From Capnocytophaga cynodegmi DSM 19736 (GTDB taxonomy: Bacteria; Bacteroidota; Bacteroidia; Flavobacteriales; Flavobacteriaceae): DNA of 47,496 nucleotides. Within the stretch, counting starts at the first letter, position 1. Each line of letters starts with the position of its first letter. The position numbers were made by a program, and so were the translations under genes. Positions 33,558-42,452 of this stretch are shown here, one piece after another. The notes beneath the pieces are model-generated. The model had not been told where the DNA came from. It searched no databases and worked only from the letters and a program-made list of their open reading frames with translations. The stretch covers positions 1 to 47,496 of the forward strand of contig NZ_KB900705.1 of assembly GCF_000379185.1 (NCBI RefSeq). The letters are read 5' to 3'.

Positions 33558-34265
33558 ATGAAATATAAAAGAATTTTGTTGAAATTGAGCGGTGAAGCTT
33601 TGATGGGAGGACGTCAATATGGCATAGATCCAGCTCGTTTAAAAGAATACGCAACTGAGATTAAACAAGTTGTAGAAAAAGGAGTTGAGATAGCAATCGT
33701 TATTGGAGGTGGAAATATCTTTCGTGGCGTTGCAGGGGCAAGTAACGGAATGGACAGAGTGCAAGGCGATTATATGGGAATGTTAGCGACAGTAATAAAT
33801 TCACTTGCTTTACAAAGTGCTTTGGAGGAAGAAGGTGTTTTTACGCGTTTGCAAACTGCCATTACTATGGAAGCGATAGCGGAGCCTTTTATTCGTCGCA
33901 GAGCGGTACGTCACTTGGAGAAAGGGCGTGTAGTAATTTTTGGTGCAGGAACTGGAAACCCTTATTTCACAACCGATTCGGCGGCAGTTTTGAGAGCTAT
34001 TGAAATTAATGCTGATGTTATATTAAAGGGAACTCGCGTAGATGGAATTTACACTGCTGACCCAGAGAAAGACAAAAACGCAGTAAAATTTGATAATATC
34101 ACTTTCGATGAGGTAATGAATAAAGGTTTGAAAGTTATGGATATGACAGCCTTTACATTAAGTCAAGAAAATGAACTACCAATAATTGTTTTTGATATGA
34201 ACAAAAAAGGAAATTTGTTGAAGGTAGTTTCAGGTGATAATGTAGGAACTACTGTGAATTTGTAA
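33558..34265 (+). CDS. pyrH: UMP kinase
   Basis: Predicted 235-residue hexameric bacterial UMP kinase (amino acid kinase family) making UDP from UMP. Motifs: [62 protein letters not shown]. Full length. Followed 43 nt later by frr, an order conserved across bacteria. Confidence 0.97.
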   Translation: MKYKRILLKLSGEALMGGRQYGIDPARLKEYATEIKQVVEKGVEIAIVIGGGNIFRGVAGASNGMDRVQGDYMGMLATVINSLALQSALEEEGVFTRLQTAITMEAIAEPFIRRRAVRHLEKGRVVIFGAGTGNPYFTTDSAAVLRAIEINADVILKGTRVDGIYTADPEKDKNAVKFDNITFDEVMNKGLKVMDMTAFTLSQENELPIIVFDMNKKGNLLKVVSGDNVGTTVNL

Positions 34266-34308
34266 AAACATCATTGAAAATAAAACTTTGTAAAGAAAAT
34301 CAATTTAT

Positions 34309-34863
34309 ATGAATGAAGAAATAGATATTATCTTGGATAGCACAGAAGAGGCAATGCAGGGAGCTTTGACGCATTTGGATAAGGCTTTGGGTAACATTCG
34401 TGCAGGAAAGGCAAGTCCACAAATGTTAGGAAGCGTTTTTGTGGATTATTATGGGTCGCAAACTCCATTGAGCCAAGTAGCAAACGTAAGTGCACCAGAT
34501 TCACGTACAATTACGATTCAACCTTGGGAGAAAAAAATGATTCAACCTATCGAAAAGGCTATTATGTTAGCTAATTTAGGGTTCAATCCGATGAACAATG
34601 GTGATGTTGTCATTATTAGTGTACCGCCTCTGACTGAAGAACGACGTAAAGAACTTGTCAAACAAGCTAAGGGAGAAGGAGAAGATGCAAAAATAAGTAT
34701 ACGAAATGCTCGTCAGGAAGCAAATAAAGAAATTAAAAAAACAGAAGCTTCCGAAGATGTAAAAAAAGGTGCGGAAGAAAGTGTACAGAAACTTACCGAT
34801 AAATATATTAAGAAAGTAGAGGAAGTTTTAGCAGTTAAAGAAGCTGAGATTTTAAAAGTATAA
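34309..34863 (+). CDS. frr: Ribosome recycling factor
   Basis: Predicted 184-residue RRF, which with EF-G splits the post-termination ribosome. The long three-helix bundle (HLDKALGNIRAGKASP at the start, EDVKKGAEESVQKLTDKYIKKVEEVL at the end) and the small beta domain with TITIQPWEKKMIQPIEKAI are intact. A strong terminator ends the pyrH-frr unit. Confidence 0.97.
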   Translation: MNEEIDIILDSTEEAMQGALTHLDKALGNIRAGKASPQMLGSVFVDYYGSQTPLSQVANVSAPDSRTITIQPWEKKMIQPIEKAIMLANLGFNPMNNGDVVIISVPPLTEERRKELVKQAKGEGEDAKISIRNARQEANKEIKKTEASEDVKKGAEESVQKLTDKYIKKVEEVLAVKEAEILKV

Positions 34864-34885
34864 ACTTTTGTACTAAGTGTTATTG

Positions 34886-34923
34886 AAAAAGAACAATGAA
34901 GCATATTTCATTGTTCTTTTTTT
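34886..34923 (+). terminator. Terminator after frr
   Basis: Fifteen-bp stem AAAAAGAACAATGAA/TTCATTGTTCTTTTT with a 6-nt loop and a continuing T-run. Confidence 0.9.
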
Positions 34924-35071
34924 ATAAAGAAAAGTTAAGAAAAATGTAATTGCAAATAATTATAACAGAAATCAATACGTTTATTTTATTATGAGTAATT
35001 TTGTTTTTTCCGAAATTATCTTGATTTTTTATTGAAAAAATATTAATTTTACCACGATAAAACTACAATAT

Positions 35072-36430
35072 ATGGAGAAACATCTGATAGACCGGTTAAC
35101 CTCTCCAATTCACAGATTTACCAAACAGGCGAAATCGGGGGGGATTGTTTTAGGAATTAATGTTATCATTGCTTTGGTGTTGGCAAATTCACCTTGGTCA
35201 GAGCATTATTTCCATTTTTTTGAACATCATTTAGGATTTACATTTGATGGAAAAACATATTTAGATATGCCATTACACCATTGGATTAACGATGGATTGA
35301 TGGCATTGTTTTTTTTCGTCGTAGGACTTGAATTAAAACGAGAAATTGTAGCAGGGGAATTATCTAATCCTCGGAAGGCATTATTGCCAATTGGAGCGGC
35401 TATAGGCGGAATGCTTGTGCCTGCGATTATATATATATCATTAAACCCAACAGGAGAAGCTCACGGAGGTTGGGGAATTCCTATGGCGACAGATATAGCT
35501 TTTTCATTAGGAGTGTTGTATTTATTAGGAAATAAAGTACCAATATCATTAAAAGTATTTTTGACGGCATTGGCAATTGTTGATGATCTTGGAGCAGTAT
35601 TGGTAATCGCTTTCTTTTATACTTCTGAAATTTCATTAGCGAATTTAGGAATTGGGCTGGGAATGTTATTTATTCTTTACTTAGGAAAGCGAATTGGGAT
35701 ACGTCACGTATTATTTTACGCACTGATAGGAGCCGTTATTTGGTGTGCTTTTCTGCTTTCGGGAGTTCACGCTACAATTGCGGCGGTATTGATTGCGTTT
35801 ATGATTCCTACTGATGTGCAAATGAAAGAAAATGAGTACGTACATAATATTCAAAGTTATTTGAAGAAATTCAAACGATTAGATCCTAATAATAAAATTC
35901 CAACACTTACTGAGAAACAGTTGCATTTGTTGGAAAAAATAAATGTAGATACACGTAGGTCAATTCCTCCATTACAACGTTTGGAACACGCAATGCATCC
36001 TTTTGTTACTTTTATTGTAATACCAATTTTTGCTTTGGCAAATGCTGGAGTTTCCTTATCGATAGATGTAGAGCAGTTATTTAGCACTAATATTGCCTTA
36101 GGTGTTGCACTTGGTTTGTTTTTTGGAAAGGTGATTGGCGTAGCAGGTTTCACGGTATTTATGGTAAAAGTTCTTAAATTGTCACCTTATCCAAGAGGAA
36201 TGAATTTCCGTAATCTTGTCGGATTAGGACTTCTGGCTGCGATTGGTTTTACAATGTCATTATTTGTGACCACTTTAGCTTTCAAAAATCCACTTTATAT
36301 GGATCAAGCCAAAATAGGTATTTTTGCAGCATCAATTTTAGGTGGAACTTTAGGATATATGGTCTTAAATGGCAAGGGAAACAAAACGAATAAAAATGAA
36401 AAAGTAGAAGTCAGCGAATCAGAAGAATAA
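35072..36430 (+). CDS. nhaA: Na+/H+ antiporter NhaA
   Basis: Predicted 452-residue antiporter with about twelve membrane helices. NhaA markers are clear: LANSPWSEHY, MPLHHWINDGLMALFFFVVGLELKRE, the ion-binding aspartates in ATDIAFSLG and ALAIVDDLGAVLV, and IPIFALANAGV. A cytosolic loop of about 60 charged residues (about 250-305) lies between helices, and the C-terminus is a short acidic tail. It exports Na+ using the proton gradient. Single-gene unit; no convincing promoter box seen. Confidence 0.96.
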   Translation: MEKHLIDRLTSPIHRFTKQAKSGGIVLGINVIIALVLANSPWSEHYFHFFEHHLGFTFDGKTYLDMPLHHWINDGLMALFFFVVGLELKREIVAGELSNPRKALLPIGAAIGGMLVPAIIYISLNPTGEAHGGWGIPMATDIAFSLGVLYLLGNKVPISLKVFLTALAIVDDLGAVLVIAFFYTSEISLANLGIGLGMLFILYLGKRIGIRHVLFYALIGAVIWCAFLLSGVHATIAAVLIAFMIPTDVQMKENEYVHNIQSYLKKFKRLDPNNKIPTLTEKQLHLLEKINVDTRRSIPPLQRLEHAMHPFVTFIVIPIFALANAGVSLSIDVEQLFSTNIALGVALGLFFGKVIGVAGFTVFMVKVLKLSPYPRGMNFRNLVGLGLLAAIGFTMSLFVTTLAFKNPLYMDQAKIGIFAASILGGTLGYMVLNGKGNKTNKNEKVEVSESEE

Positions 36431-36498
36431 AACAAAGAAACTAAATTTTTTGAAGGAGTGGAAGTTTTTATTATTTTTTACTCCTTTTCTATTAAAAG

Positions 36499-36535
36499 AA
36501 AACCTTCTCAGAGATTTAAATGAGAAGGTTTTTTT
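36499..36535. terminator. Bidirectional terminator between nhaA and the porin gene
   Basis: Twelve-bp perfect stem AAAACCTTCTCA/TGAGAAGGTTTT, 10-nt loop, T-run on the plus strand and TTTTCTTTT on the minus strand. Confidence 0.9.
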
Positions 36536-36561
36536 ATAAAAAAAATAGTTATTATTAATTG

Positions 36562-37881
36562 TTAAAATTTAGCCGAAAAAATCTTAGGATTGATATTTAG
36601 GCTACACCAAAACCAATCTTGATAGCCTCTGGCATTAGGCGTTTTTTTAAGTGTTTTCAAAGCATCGGTTGTAAAATAGGTAGAATATCCCATTTGTAGC
36701 CCGATATAAGGTTGTACTTTAAGTGTATAGACCAAATCGATTTCGCTGCCCAAACCGCGTTTTTTATTGCCTTTACTATCATAAACTATTCCTGCAGATG
36801 AAAAATTGTGCCAAGTTGCAGAAAGGTTACTTTTTTCACCAGTACGGAAATTAGCGGTTAAGTACGGATTGATAAGTCCAGAAGGATTTACCGCTGGAAC
36901 GTAATAATAGTCCATAAATCCGTAAAATTTATGATTTGTTCCTGAGAAAGGATTGAAAGCCTTGTCCTTGCCCGAAGTATCACCAGCATTTCTTCCACTT
37001 AGATAGTCAATTCCTCCCGATAGGCTAAATACGTCTGAAAATTTGTATCCTGCATTCAGAGCAAACATATAAGCACTTTTAGTGGCTCCTGCCGCATTTT
37101 TACCCGTTTGGAAGTATGAAGTTAGTCCGTATTTCCAATCGTTTGTAGCTCCCACGTAATGAAATCCAAAAGTTTGCATATTGTGAACTTTATCGGAAGT
37201 GTTATCGTCTTTGAAGCCTAAATTACTCAATAAGAAAGAAATACGATTGCTTTGTGAGATGCTGTACAATCCGTAGAAAGTTTCCATATGCTGATAAGGT
37301 TGTGCATTAGCAGGGCTAAAATGCTGAACAGCAGGACTATTGATATTCATTGCTTTATCGGTATAATTTTGGTTGAAAGCAAAGAAAGTGCGGAGCAAAA
37401 ATTTGTCAGAAGCTTTCCAATTTAAGTTCACAGCATCGTGGCTACGTCCTGCAGGATGCCAGTCCAGCGAACCAAAAATTCGATCATCGTCCAGAACAAT
37501 CATTTGTCGTCCGATTTTAGCATTCCATTTCGGAGCGATTGGGAAAGAAGCATATGCCTCAAAAATAGAAGCTCCTCCTGTTTTGTCATTTACTTGAATT
37601 TGAGGTGCTTGTCCCCAAATGTTTACATTCTGTAAAGAAACGTACAAATGTAACTTATCTTCATTTTTGTAATCAAAGTTCAATCGTGTACGATTGTTTA
37701 CTAAAATTGCAGGTGATTCACCTTCTTGCAAAGGACGATAAGCCCCATTTCGGTATTCAAAACGCGGACGTATTTGAGCCGAAAGAGAAAATTCATTGTT
37801 TGTCTCTTGGGCATTTGCCAAAGATGTACAAAGAGTCGTAAAAACTCCACACGCGACCACTGAAAATAAATGTGTTCTCAT
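36562..37881 (-). CDS. Outer-membrane beta-barrel, alginate-export-like porin
   Basis: Predicted 439-residue barrel with a signal peptide (MRTHLFSVVACGVFTTLCTSLANAQ). The start SLSAQIRPRFEYRNG and the segment IGRQMIVLDDDRIFGSLDWHPAGRSHDA match the alginate-export (AlgE-like) porin family; alternating strands run to the C-terminal aromatic-ended strand INPKIFSAKF. Family membership does not imply alginate as substrate: in Bacteroidota such porins appear in varied contexts. It is divergent from nrfHA with a shared 191-bp control region, so a role in anaerobic solute uptake (for example nitrite or formate) is possible but unproven. Confidence 0.85.
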   Translation of the reverse strand: MRTHLFSVVACGVFTTLCTSLANAQETNNEFSLSAQIRPRFEYRNGAYRPLQEGESPAILVNNRTRLNFDYKNEDKLHLYVSLQNVNIWGQAPQIQVNDKTGGASIFEAYASFPIAPKWNAKIGRQMIVLDDDRIFGSLDWHPAGRSHDAVNLNWKASDKFLLRTFFAFNQNYTDKAMNINSPAVQHFSPANAQPYQHMETFYGLYSISQSNRISFLLSNLGFKDDNTSDKVHNMQTFGFHYVGATNDWKYGLTSYFQTGKNAAGATKSAYMFALNAGYKFSDVFSLSGGIDYLSGRNAGDTSGKDKAFNPFSGTNHKFYGFMDYYYVPAVNPSGLINPYLTANFRTGEKSNLSATWHNFSSAGIVYDSKGNKKRGLGSEIDLVYTLKVQPYIGLQMGYSTYFTTDALKTLKKTPNARGYQDWFWCSLNINPKIFSAKF

Positions 37882-37933
37882 ATCTTAGTTAATTTTAAGT
37901 TCCAAAGATGTTTTATACCCTAAATTTAATACG

Positions 37934-37948
37934 TTATGTTATACATAA
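37934..37948. promoter_or_regulatory. 15-bp perfect palindrome between porin and nrfHA
   Basis: TTATGT-TAT-ACATAA is a perfect inverted repeat in the shared upstream region, about 53 nt before the porin ATG and 62 nt upstream of the nrfH -33 element. It has the look of a regulator site, but AT-rich palindromes can occur by chance. Confidence 0.4.
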
Positions 37949-38009
37949 TAAGCTCTTATTTAGAATGACAATAAAATACGATTAATCTTTAAAAGTACAG
38001 CATTTTGTA

Positions 38010-38040
38010 TTGCAAATGTAGCTAAAAGTTTATAGATTTG
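38010..38040 (+). promoter_or_regulatory. nrfHA promoter
   Basis: TTG at 38010-38012, 20 nt, TAGATTTG at 38033-38040: full consensus. Initiation near 38045, leader about 28 nt. Confidence 0.7.
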
Positions 38041-38072
38041 CAACAATAAGATACAAATATCTTTTTTTAGTG

Positions 38073-38678
38073 ATGGCAACAACGAATAAAGAAACAAAAC
38101 AGGTAAAAAAGAATAAGTATTTCAGATACTTAATTCCTTCTTTGGTAGGAGTATTACTTGGGCTTAGTGGATACATTTTTTATATATCCAAAGCGTATTC
38201 CTATCTGTCTGATGATCCTAAAGCTTGTGTGAATTGCCATATTATGGCACCAGAGTATTCCACGTGGTTTCACTCTTCGCACGGGCGAAATACCGTGTGT
38301 AACGACTGTCACGTTCCGCACGATAATTTCTTTAGGAAGTACTATTTTAAGGCAAGTGATGGTTTAAGACACGCAACGATGTTTACCTTCCGTATGGAAC
38401 CACAGGTGATCACAATGCACAAACCAGGGCAAATGGTGGTACAAGAGAACTGTATCCGTTGTCACGACCAGCTAAATAGTGTTGTGGGAACAGGAAATGT
38501 TACAGCTCAGATGGCACACGCTGACCAAGGAAAACTCTGTTGGGAATGCCATACCGATGTGCCTCACGGAAATGTTCGTGGACTGAATTCAGCTCCGAAT
38601 GCCAGAGTGCCTCTCGCTTCAGAACCTGTGCCTGAGTGGCTTCAGAATATGGTTAAAAACCAGCAGAAAGGCAAATAA
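38073..38678 (+). CDS. nrfH: Cytochrome c nitrite reductase small subunit NrfH
   Basis: Predicted 201-residue membrane-anchored tetraheme cytochrome of the NapC/NirT family that oxidises menaquinol and passes electrons to NrfA. One N-terminal anchor helix (about 20-40) is followed by four heme-binding motifs: CVNCH (52-56), CNDCH (76-80), CIRCH (127-131) and CWECH (156-160). A GTG at 38070 directly precedes the ATG at 38073; ATG is preferred. nrfA follows after 51 nt. Confidence 0.96.
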   Translation: MATTNKETKQVKKNKYFRYLIPSLVGVLLGLSGYIFYISKAYSYLSDDPKACVNCHIMAPEYSTWFHSSHGRNTVCNDCHVPHDNFFRKYYFKASDGLRHATMFTFRMEPQVITMHKPGQMVVQENCIRCHDQLNSVVGTGNVTAQMAHADQGKLCWECHTDVPHGNVRGLNSAPNARVPLASEPVPEWLQNMVKNQQKGK

Positions 38679-38729
38679 TTATAAAGAAACGAAATATAAA
38701 ATATTGACTGACAATTAATACACTTAGCG

Positions 38730-40196
38730 ATGAAAAAGAAAAATTGGTTAATCGTAGGAATTTTGGCTGTTGTAACGTTCCTTTTAGGAATGCTTGCTAA
38801 TTCCATTATGGGAAGAAAAGCCGAAGCACAAATCATTTCAAGAGCAAATACCGATATCAAGGATTTTGAGGCTCGAAATGAAATCTGGGGAGAGTATTAT
38901 CAACGTGAGTACCAGTCTTGGCTACAAACTGCCGATACTACTTTCAGAGCCAAATATATGAGTAGTGATAATGATGACCTGTTGGCTGAACGTCCTGAAA
39001 TGGTGATTTTGTGGGCGGGATATGCGTTCTCAAAAGATTATACGGCTCCTCGTGGACATATGCACGCCGTTGCCGATGTTACTCATACACTTCGTACGGG
39101 TTCTCCAACCGATTCAACACATTCACCACAGCCTAGCACTTGTTGGACTTGTAAAAGTCCTGATGTCCCTCGAATGATGAACAAAATTGGTATTGAAAAT
39201 TATTATAAAGGACATTGGGACGAATTAGGAAATGAAATCGTGAATCCTATAGGTTGTGCTAACTGTCACGACCCGAAAACAATGAATTTGACTATCACGC
39301 AACCAGCTCTTGTTGAAGCGTTTAATCGTCAAGGAAAAGACATTACCAAAGCTACTCATCAGGAAATGCGTTCACTGGTATGTGCTCAGTGTCACGTGGA
39401 GTATTACTTCAAAAAAGAAAGTAATTATTTGACATTCCCTTGGGATCACGGAAAAAAAGTTGAGGATGTTGAGAAATTCTATGATAATGTAGGTTGGACA
39501 GACTTTGTTCATAAAGTGAGCCGTACGCCAATTCTTAAGGCACAACACCCTGATTATGAGATTTTCCAACTAGGAATTCACGCTCAGCGCGGTGTTTCGT
39601 GTTCGGATTGTCATATGCCTTACAAAACAGAAGGAGGTGTGAAATATACTGACCACCACATAAGCAGTCCGCTCAGAAACGTAAATGCAAGTTGCCAAGT
39701 TTGTCACAGACAACCTGAGGAAGAATTGATTAAAAACGTTTACGAGCGTCAAGACTATGTATTCACACTCCGAAATCGTTTGGAAAAACAATTAGCGAAA
39801 GTACACTTCCAAGCCAAATTCTTGTGGGACAATGGAGCCACTGAGGAGCAAATGAAACCAATTTTAGACCTCATCCGTAAATCACAATGGCGTTGGGATT
39901 TCATCACAGCATCGCACGGAGCAGCGTTCCACGCACCGATTGAGTCTCAAAAAGTATTAGGTGATGGTATGTTCTATGCTATGCAAGCCGAATCGGATAT
40001 GAATGGACTGACAGACAAACTTAAAATTACGGCTAAATTTGAAATGCCAGACATCAGTACGAAAGCCAAAGCACAGTCAATCATTGGTTTGGATATGGAA
40101 AAAGAAGAAGCAAACAAAAAACAATTTATGAAAACCATCGTTCCGAAATGGATAAAAGAAGCCAAAGAAAAAGGAAACTTGGTTACTCAAAAATAG
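38730..40196 (+). CDS. nrfA: Ammonia-forming cytochrome c nitrite reductase NrfA
   Basis: Predicted 488-residue periplasmic pentaheme enzyme reducing nitrite to ammonium with six electrons. The catalytic heme site has the diagnostic CWTCK motif (138-142), followed by CANCH (176-180), CAQCH (218-222), CSDCH (291-295) and CQVCH (322-326). The N-terminal hydrophobic segment (6-26) is a signal peptide or anchor. NrfH next door is its quinol-side partner and ResB/CcsA attach the hemes. A hairpin terminator lies after it, which may lower expression of the maturation genes. Confidence 0.98.
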   Translation: MKKKNWLIVGILAVVTFLLGMLANSIMGRKAEAQIISRANTDIKDFEARNEIWGEYYQREYQSWLQTADTTFRAKYMSSDNDDLLAERPEMVILWAGYAFSKDYTAPRGHMHAVADVTHTLRTGSPTDSTHSPQPSTCWTCKSPDVPRMMNKIGIENYYKGHWDELGNEIVNPIGCANCHDPKTMNLTITQPALVEAFNRQGKDITKATHQEMRSLVCAQCHVEYYFKKESNYLTFPWDHGKKVEDVEKFYDNVGWTDFVHKVSRTPILKAQHPDYEIFQLGIHAQRGVSCSDCHMPYKTEGGVKYTDHHISSPLRNVNASCQVCHRQPEEELIKNVYERQDYVFTLRNRLEKQLAKVHFQAKFLWDNGATEEQMKPILDLIRKSQWRWDFITASHGAAFHAPIESQKVLGDGMFYAMQAESDMNGLTDKLKITAKFEMPDISTKAKAQSIIGLDMEKEEANKKQFMKTIVPKWIKEAKEKGNLVTQK

Positions 40197-40219
40197 TATT
40201 TTCGTAAGAAAACAATAAC

Positions 40220-40270
40220 AACCGTTGCAGGGTTTTTAGTTTAAAAAAATAATTCTGCAGCGGTTTTTTT
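40220..40270 (+). terminator. Hairpin terminator between nrfA and resB
   Basis: Eleven-bp stem AACCGTTGCAG/CTGCAGCGGTT (one G-T pair), 24-nt loop, then seven T. As no promoter box is obvious before resB, it may act as an attenuating read-through terminator. Confidence 0.75.
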
Positions 40271-40293
40271 ATAGATGTAAACGAAGAAAATAT

Positions 40294-41520
40294 ATGAACT
40301 TAGATAAAGAATTTCACAAAAGCAATCAGTATCGCTACTCGGTAGTAATTGCCTTGTTATCACTGTTGTTGGGATTTATTTTGCAGTATTTTTTAGGAAG
40401 TATCCCGAAGAGTTGGTTCAGTTTTCCACAAAATATCATAGGCGGATTAGCATTTGTTTTTCTAAATACAGCTATCTTCTTTATTTTCAAGAAGAAAAAC
40501 TTTATCAATCTGCATTCAAGTACTCCTTTTGCTATTGTTACAGTGATAACGCTTGGTGTGCTAACTATTGGGCTCGGCAGCATTAGCGTTGGGCAGGAGC
40601 ATCACGCAAATTCTTTTTGGCTAAATTTGGGCTTGGACGATATTACCAAAACGTGGTATTTTGCTCTTATTTATTTGATGGCTCTGACGAATTTATGGTT
40701 AGCGATCCTCAAACGTTCAATGGTTTATCAGAAGAAAAACATTACTTTTTTGTTGAATCATTTTGGACTTTGGCTCATAATGTTTGCGGGGGTTTTGGGG
40801 CAAGGCGATTTGGTTCGTCTTAAAATGGATTTGTACAAAGATAAAGTGGAATGGCGTGCCACAGATGACAATGGAAATGTTATTGAACTGCCTATTGCGA
40901 TGGAGTTAAAATCTTTTGACATAGATATTTACCCTAATAAATTGTTTGTAATTGATTCCGCAGGAAATGCACTTCCGAAGAGTAAACCAATGGGGTTTAT
41001 GCTTGAAAAAGATGGCTCACAGGGAGAGATTCTCAATTGGAAAATTACACAACATCAGTATTTTGAAAAGGCTGTTCCTGAGACAGATAGCACTTATGTT
41101 AATCACGGAATGTGGGGGGCAACAAATGCAGCTTTTGTTACGGTTGAAAATCTGAAAACTGGAGAAAAAAAACAGGAATGGATTTCGGCAGGAAATTTTC
41201 AGCTGCCACCACGAACCATTCAACTTGATGCCGAACATACGTTAGTGATGGCTCCTGCCGAAGCACGTAAGTTTCAGTCGGAAGTGTCTATTTATCAAAA
41301 AGATACGGAAGAGGTTCGCAATAAAAAAATTGAAGTCAATCACCCAATAAAAGTTGATGGTTGGAAGGTGTATCAGGTGAGTTATGATGAGCGTATGGGG
41401 CGTTGGTCGGAACTTAGTGTTGTTGAACTTATTTTAGATCCTTGGTTACCTGTAGTTTACACCGGGATTTTTATTTTGATGGCAGGAGGAATAGCGTTTT
41501 TATTTGTAAATAGAAGATAA
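40294..41520 (+). CDS. resB: Cytochrome c biogenesis protein ResB/Ccs1
   Basis: Predicted 408-residue membrane protein. Four hydrophobic helices lie in the first 165 residues (FNHFGLWLIMFAGVLGQGDLVRLKM ends the set), a periplasmic beta-rich domain follows, and a last helix closes the protein (PVVYTGIFILMAGGIAFLFV). This is the Ccs1/ResB partner of the system II heme-handling complex; the VSYDERMGRWSELSVVELILDPWLPVVY segment is typical. Some Bacteroidota fuse it to CcsA; here they are separate, 2 nt apart. Confidence 0.88.
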   Translation: MNLDKEFHKSNQYRYSVVIALLSLLLGFILQYFLGSIPKSWFSFPQNIIGGLAFVFLNTAIFFIFKKKNFINLHSSTPFAIVTVITLGVLTIGLGSISVGQEHHANSFWLNLGLDDITKTWYFALIYLMALTNLWLAILKRSMVYQKKNITFLLNHFGLWLIMFAGVLGQGDLVRLKMDLYKDKVEWRATDDNGNVIELPIAMELKSFDIDIYPNKLFVIDSAGNALPKSKPMGFMLEKDGSQGEILNWKITQHQYFEKAVPETDSTYVNHGMWGATNAAFVTVENLKTGEKKQEWISAGNFQLPPRTIQLDAEHTLVMAPAEARKFQSEVSIYQKDTEEVRNKKIEVNHPIKVDGWKVYQVSYDERMGRWSELSVVELILDPWLPVVYTGIFILMAGGIAFLFVNRR

Positions 41521-41522
41521 TT

Positions 41523-42317
41523 ATGTGGCAGTATTTTAATTATATAACATTAGCGATTTTGATTTTATGGATAGCTTCAGGAATTCTTATCTATTCTAAA
41601 AATCAGATGTACAGAAAGTTAAGTTTATCGCTTCATCTTTTAGCAACTCTAATTATTGGAGTTTTTATAGCAAAGTTATGGATAGAACTTGATCGTCCGC
41701 CATTGAGAACTTTGGCTGAAACACGTATTTGGTATGCCTTTTTTATGGGGTTGATTGGTTTTTCAATTTATTTGTTATATCGCCAAAAATGGATGTTGAA
41801 TTACTCGGCTTTGATGGGCATTGTGTTTATGTTGGTAACGTTTTTCCGTCCGGATACGATGAACAAAACCTTGATGCCGGCATTGCAAAGTGTGTGGTTC
41901 ATTCCGCACGTAATTGTGTATATTTTTGCTTACGCAATGCTCGGAATGGCTTCACTTACTGCGGTTTATGGAATTTATCTTTGTAAAAAACAAAGAGATA
42001 CTCAAAATGCTATTGCAGTAACTGACCAATTGATAAAAATTGGTTATGTTTTTCTGACCTTTGGTTTGCTTTTTGGGGCTTTGTGGGCGAAAGAAGCTTG
42101 GGGGCATTATTGGACGTGGGACCCAAAAGAAACGTGGGCTTTCATTACTTGGCTTGCTTATTTGGTGTACATTCACTACAAATACAAACATAAAGAAAAA
42201 CAGCCTTTTAACAGTTTTCTGATTGTAATAATTGCATTTTTGTTATTGTTAGTCTGTTGGTTTGGAGTCAATTACTTGCCTACCGCCCAAATGAGCGTGC
42301 ATACGTACTCGGGATAG
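41523..42317 (+). CDS. ccsA: Cytochrome c biogenesis protein CcsA
   Basis: Predicted 264-residue membrane protein with about eight helices and the tryptophan-rich heme-binding signature WGHYWTWDPKETWAFITW (WWD domain). It moves heme across the inner membrane and, with ResB, attaches it to CxxCH apo-cytochromes such as NrfH and NrfA. Conserved His residues (WFIPHVIVYIFAYA, LAYLVYIHYKY) are probable heme ligands. The CxxCK site of NrfA usually needs a specialised maturase; whether this CcsA covers it is inferred from context. Confidence 0.95.
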   Translation: MWQYFNYITLAILILWIASGILIYSKNQMYRKLSLSLHLLATLIIGVFIAKLWIELDRPPLRTLAETRIWYAFFMGLIGFSIYLLYRQKWMLNYSALMGIVFMLVTFFRPDTMNKTLMPALQSVWFIPHVIVYIFAYAMLGMASLTAVYGIYLCKKQRDTQNAIAVTDQLIKIGYVFLTFGLLFGALWAKEAWGHYWTWDPKETWAFITWLAYLVYIHYKYKHKEKQPFNSFLIVIIAFLLLLVCWFGVNYLPTAQMSVHTYSG

Positions 42318-42337
42318 TCTAATGATGAAAAAAGATA

Positions 42338-42377
42338 AAGAAGCAGGTTTTTCTACGGATAAACACTGCTTTTTTTA
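42338..42377 (+). terminator. Probable terminator after ccsA
   Basis: About nine-bp stem AAGAAGCAG/CTGCTTTTT (one G-T pair) with a 19-nt loop, ending in seven T. Confidence 0.65.
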
Positions 42378-42418
42378 TGGAATAATGAAATTAGTTTTTC
42401 ATTCTTTGTTGAAAATGA

Positions 42419-42426
42419 TATATTTG
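42419..42426 (+). promoter_or_regulatory. Putative -7 box for the HhH protein gene
   Basis: TATATTTG, exact TAnnTTTG match, 26 nt before the ATG; -33 position holds only a T-run. Confidence 0.5.
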
Positions 42427-42452
42427 TATCGGAATATTAATTTTCAGGGTTT

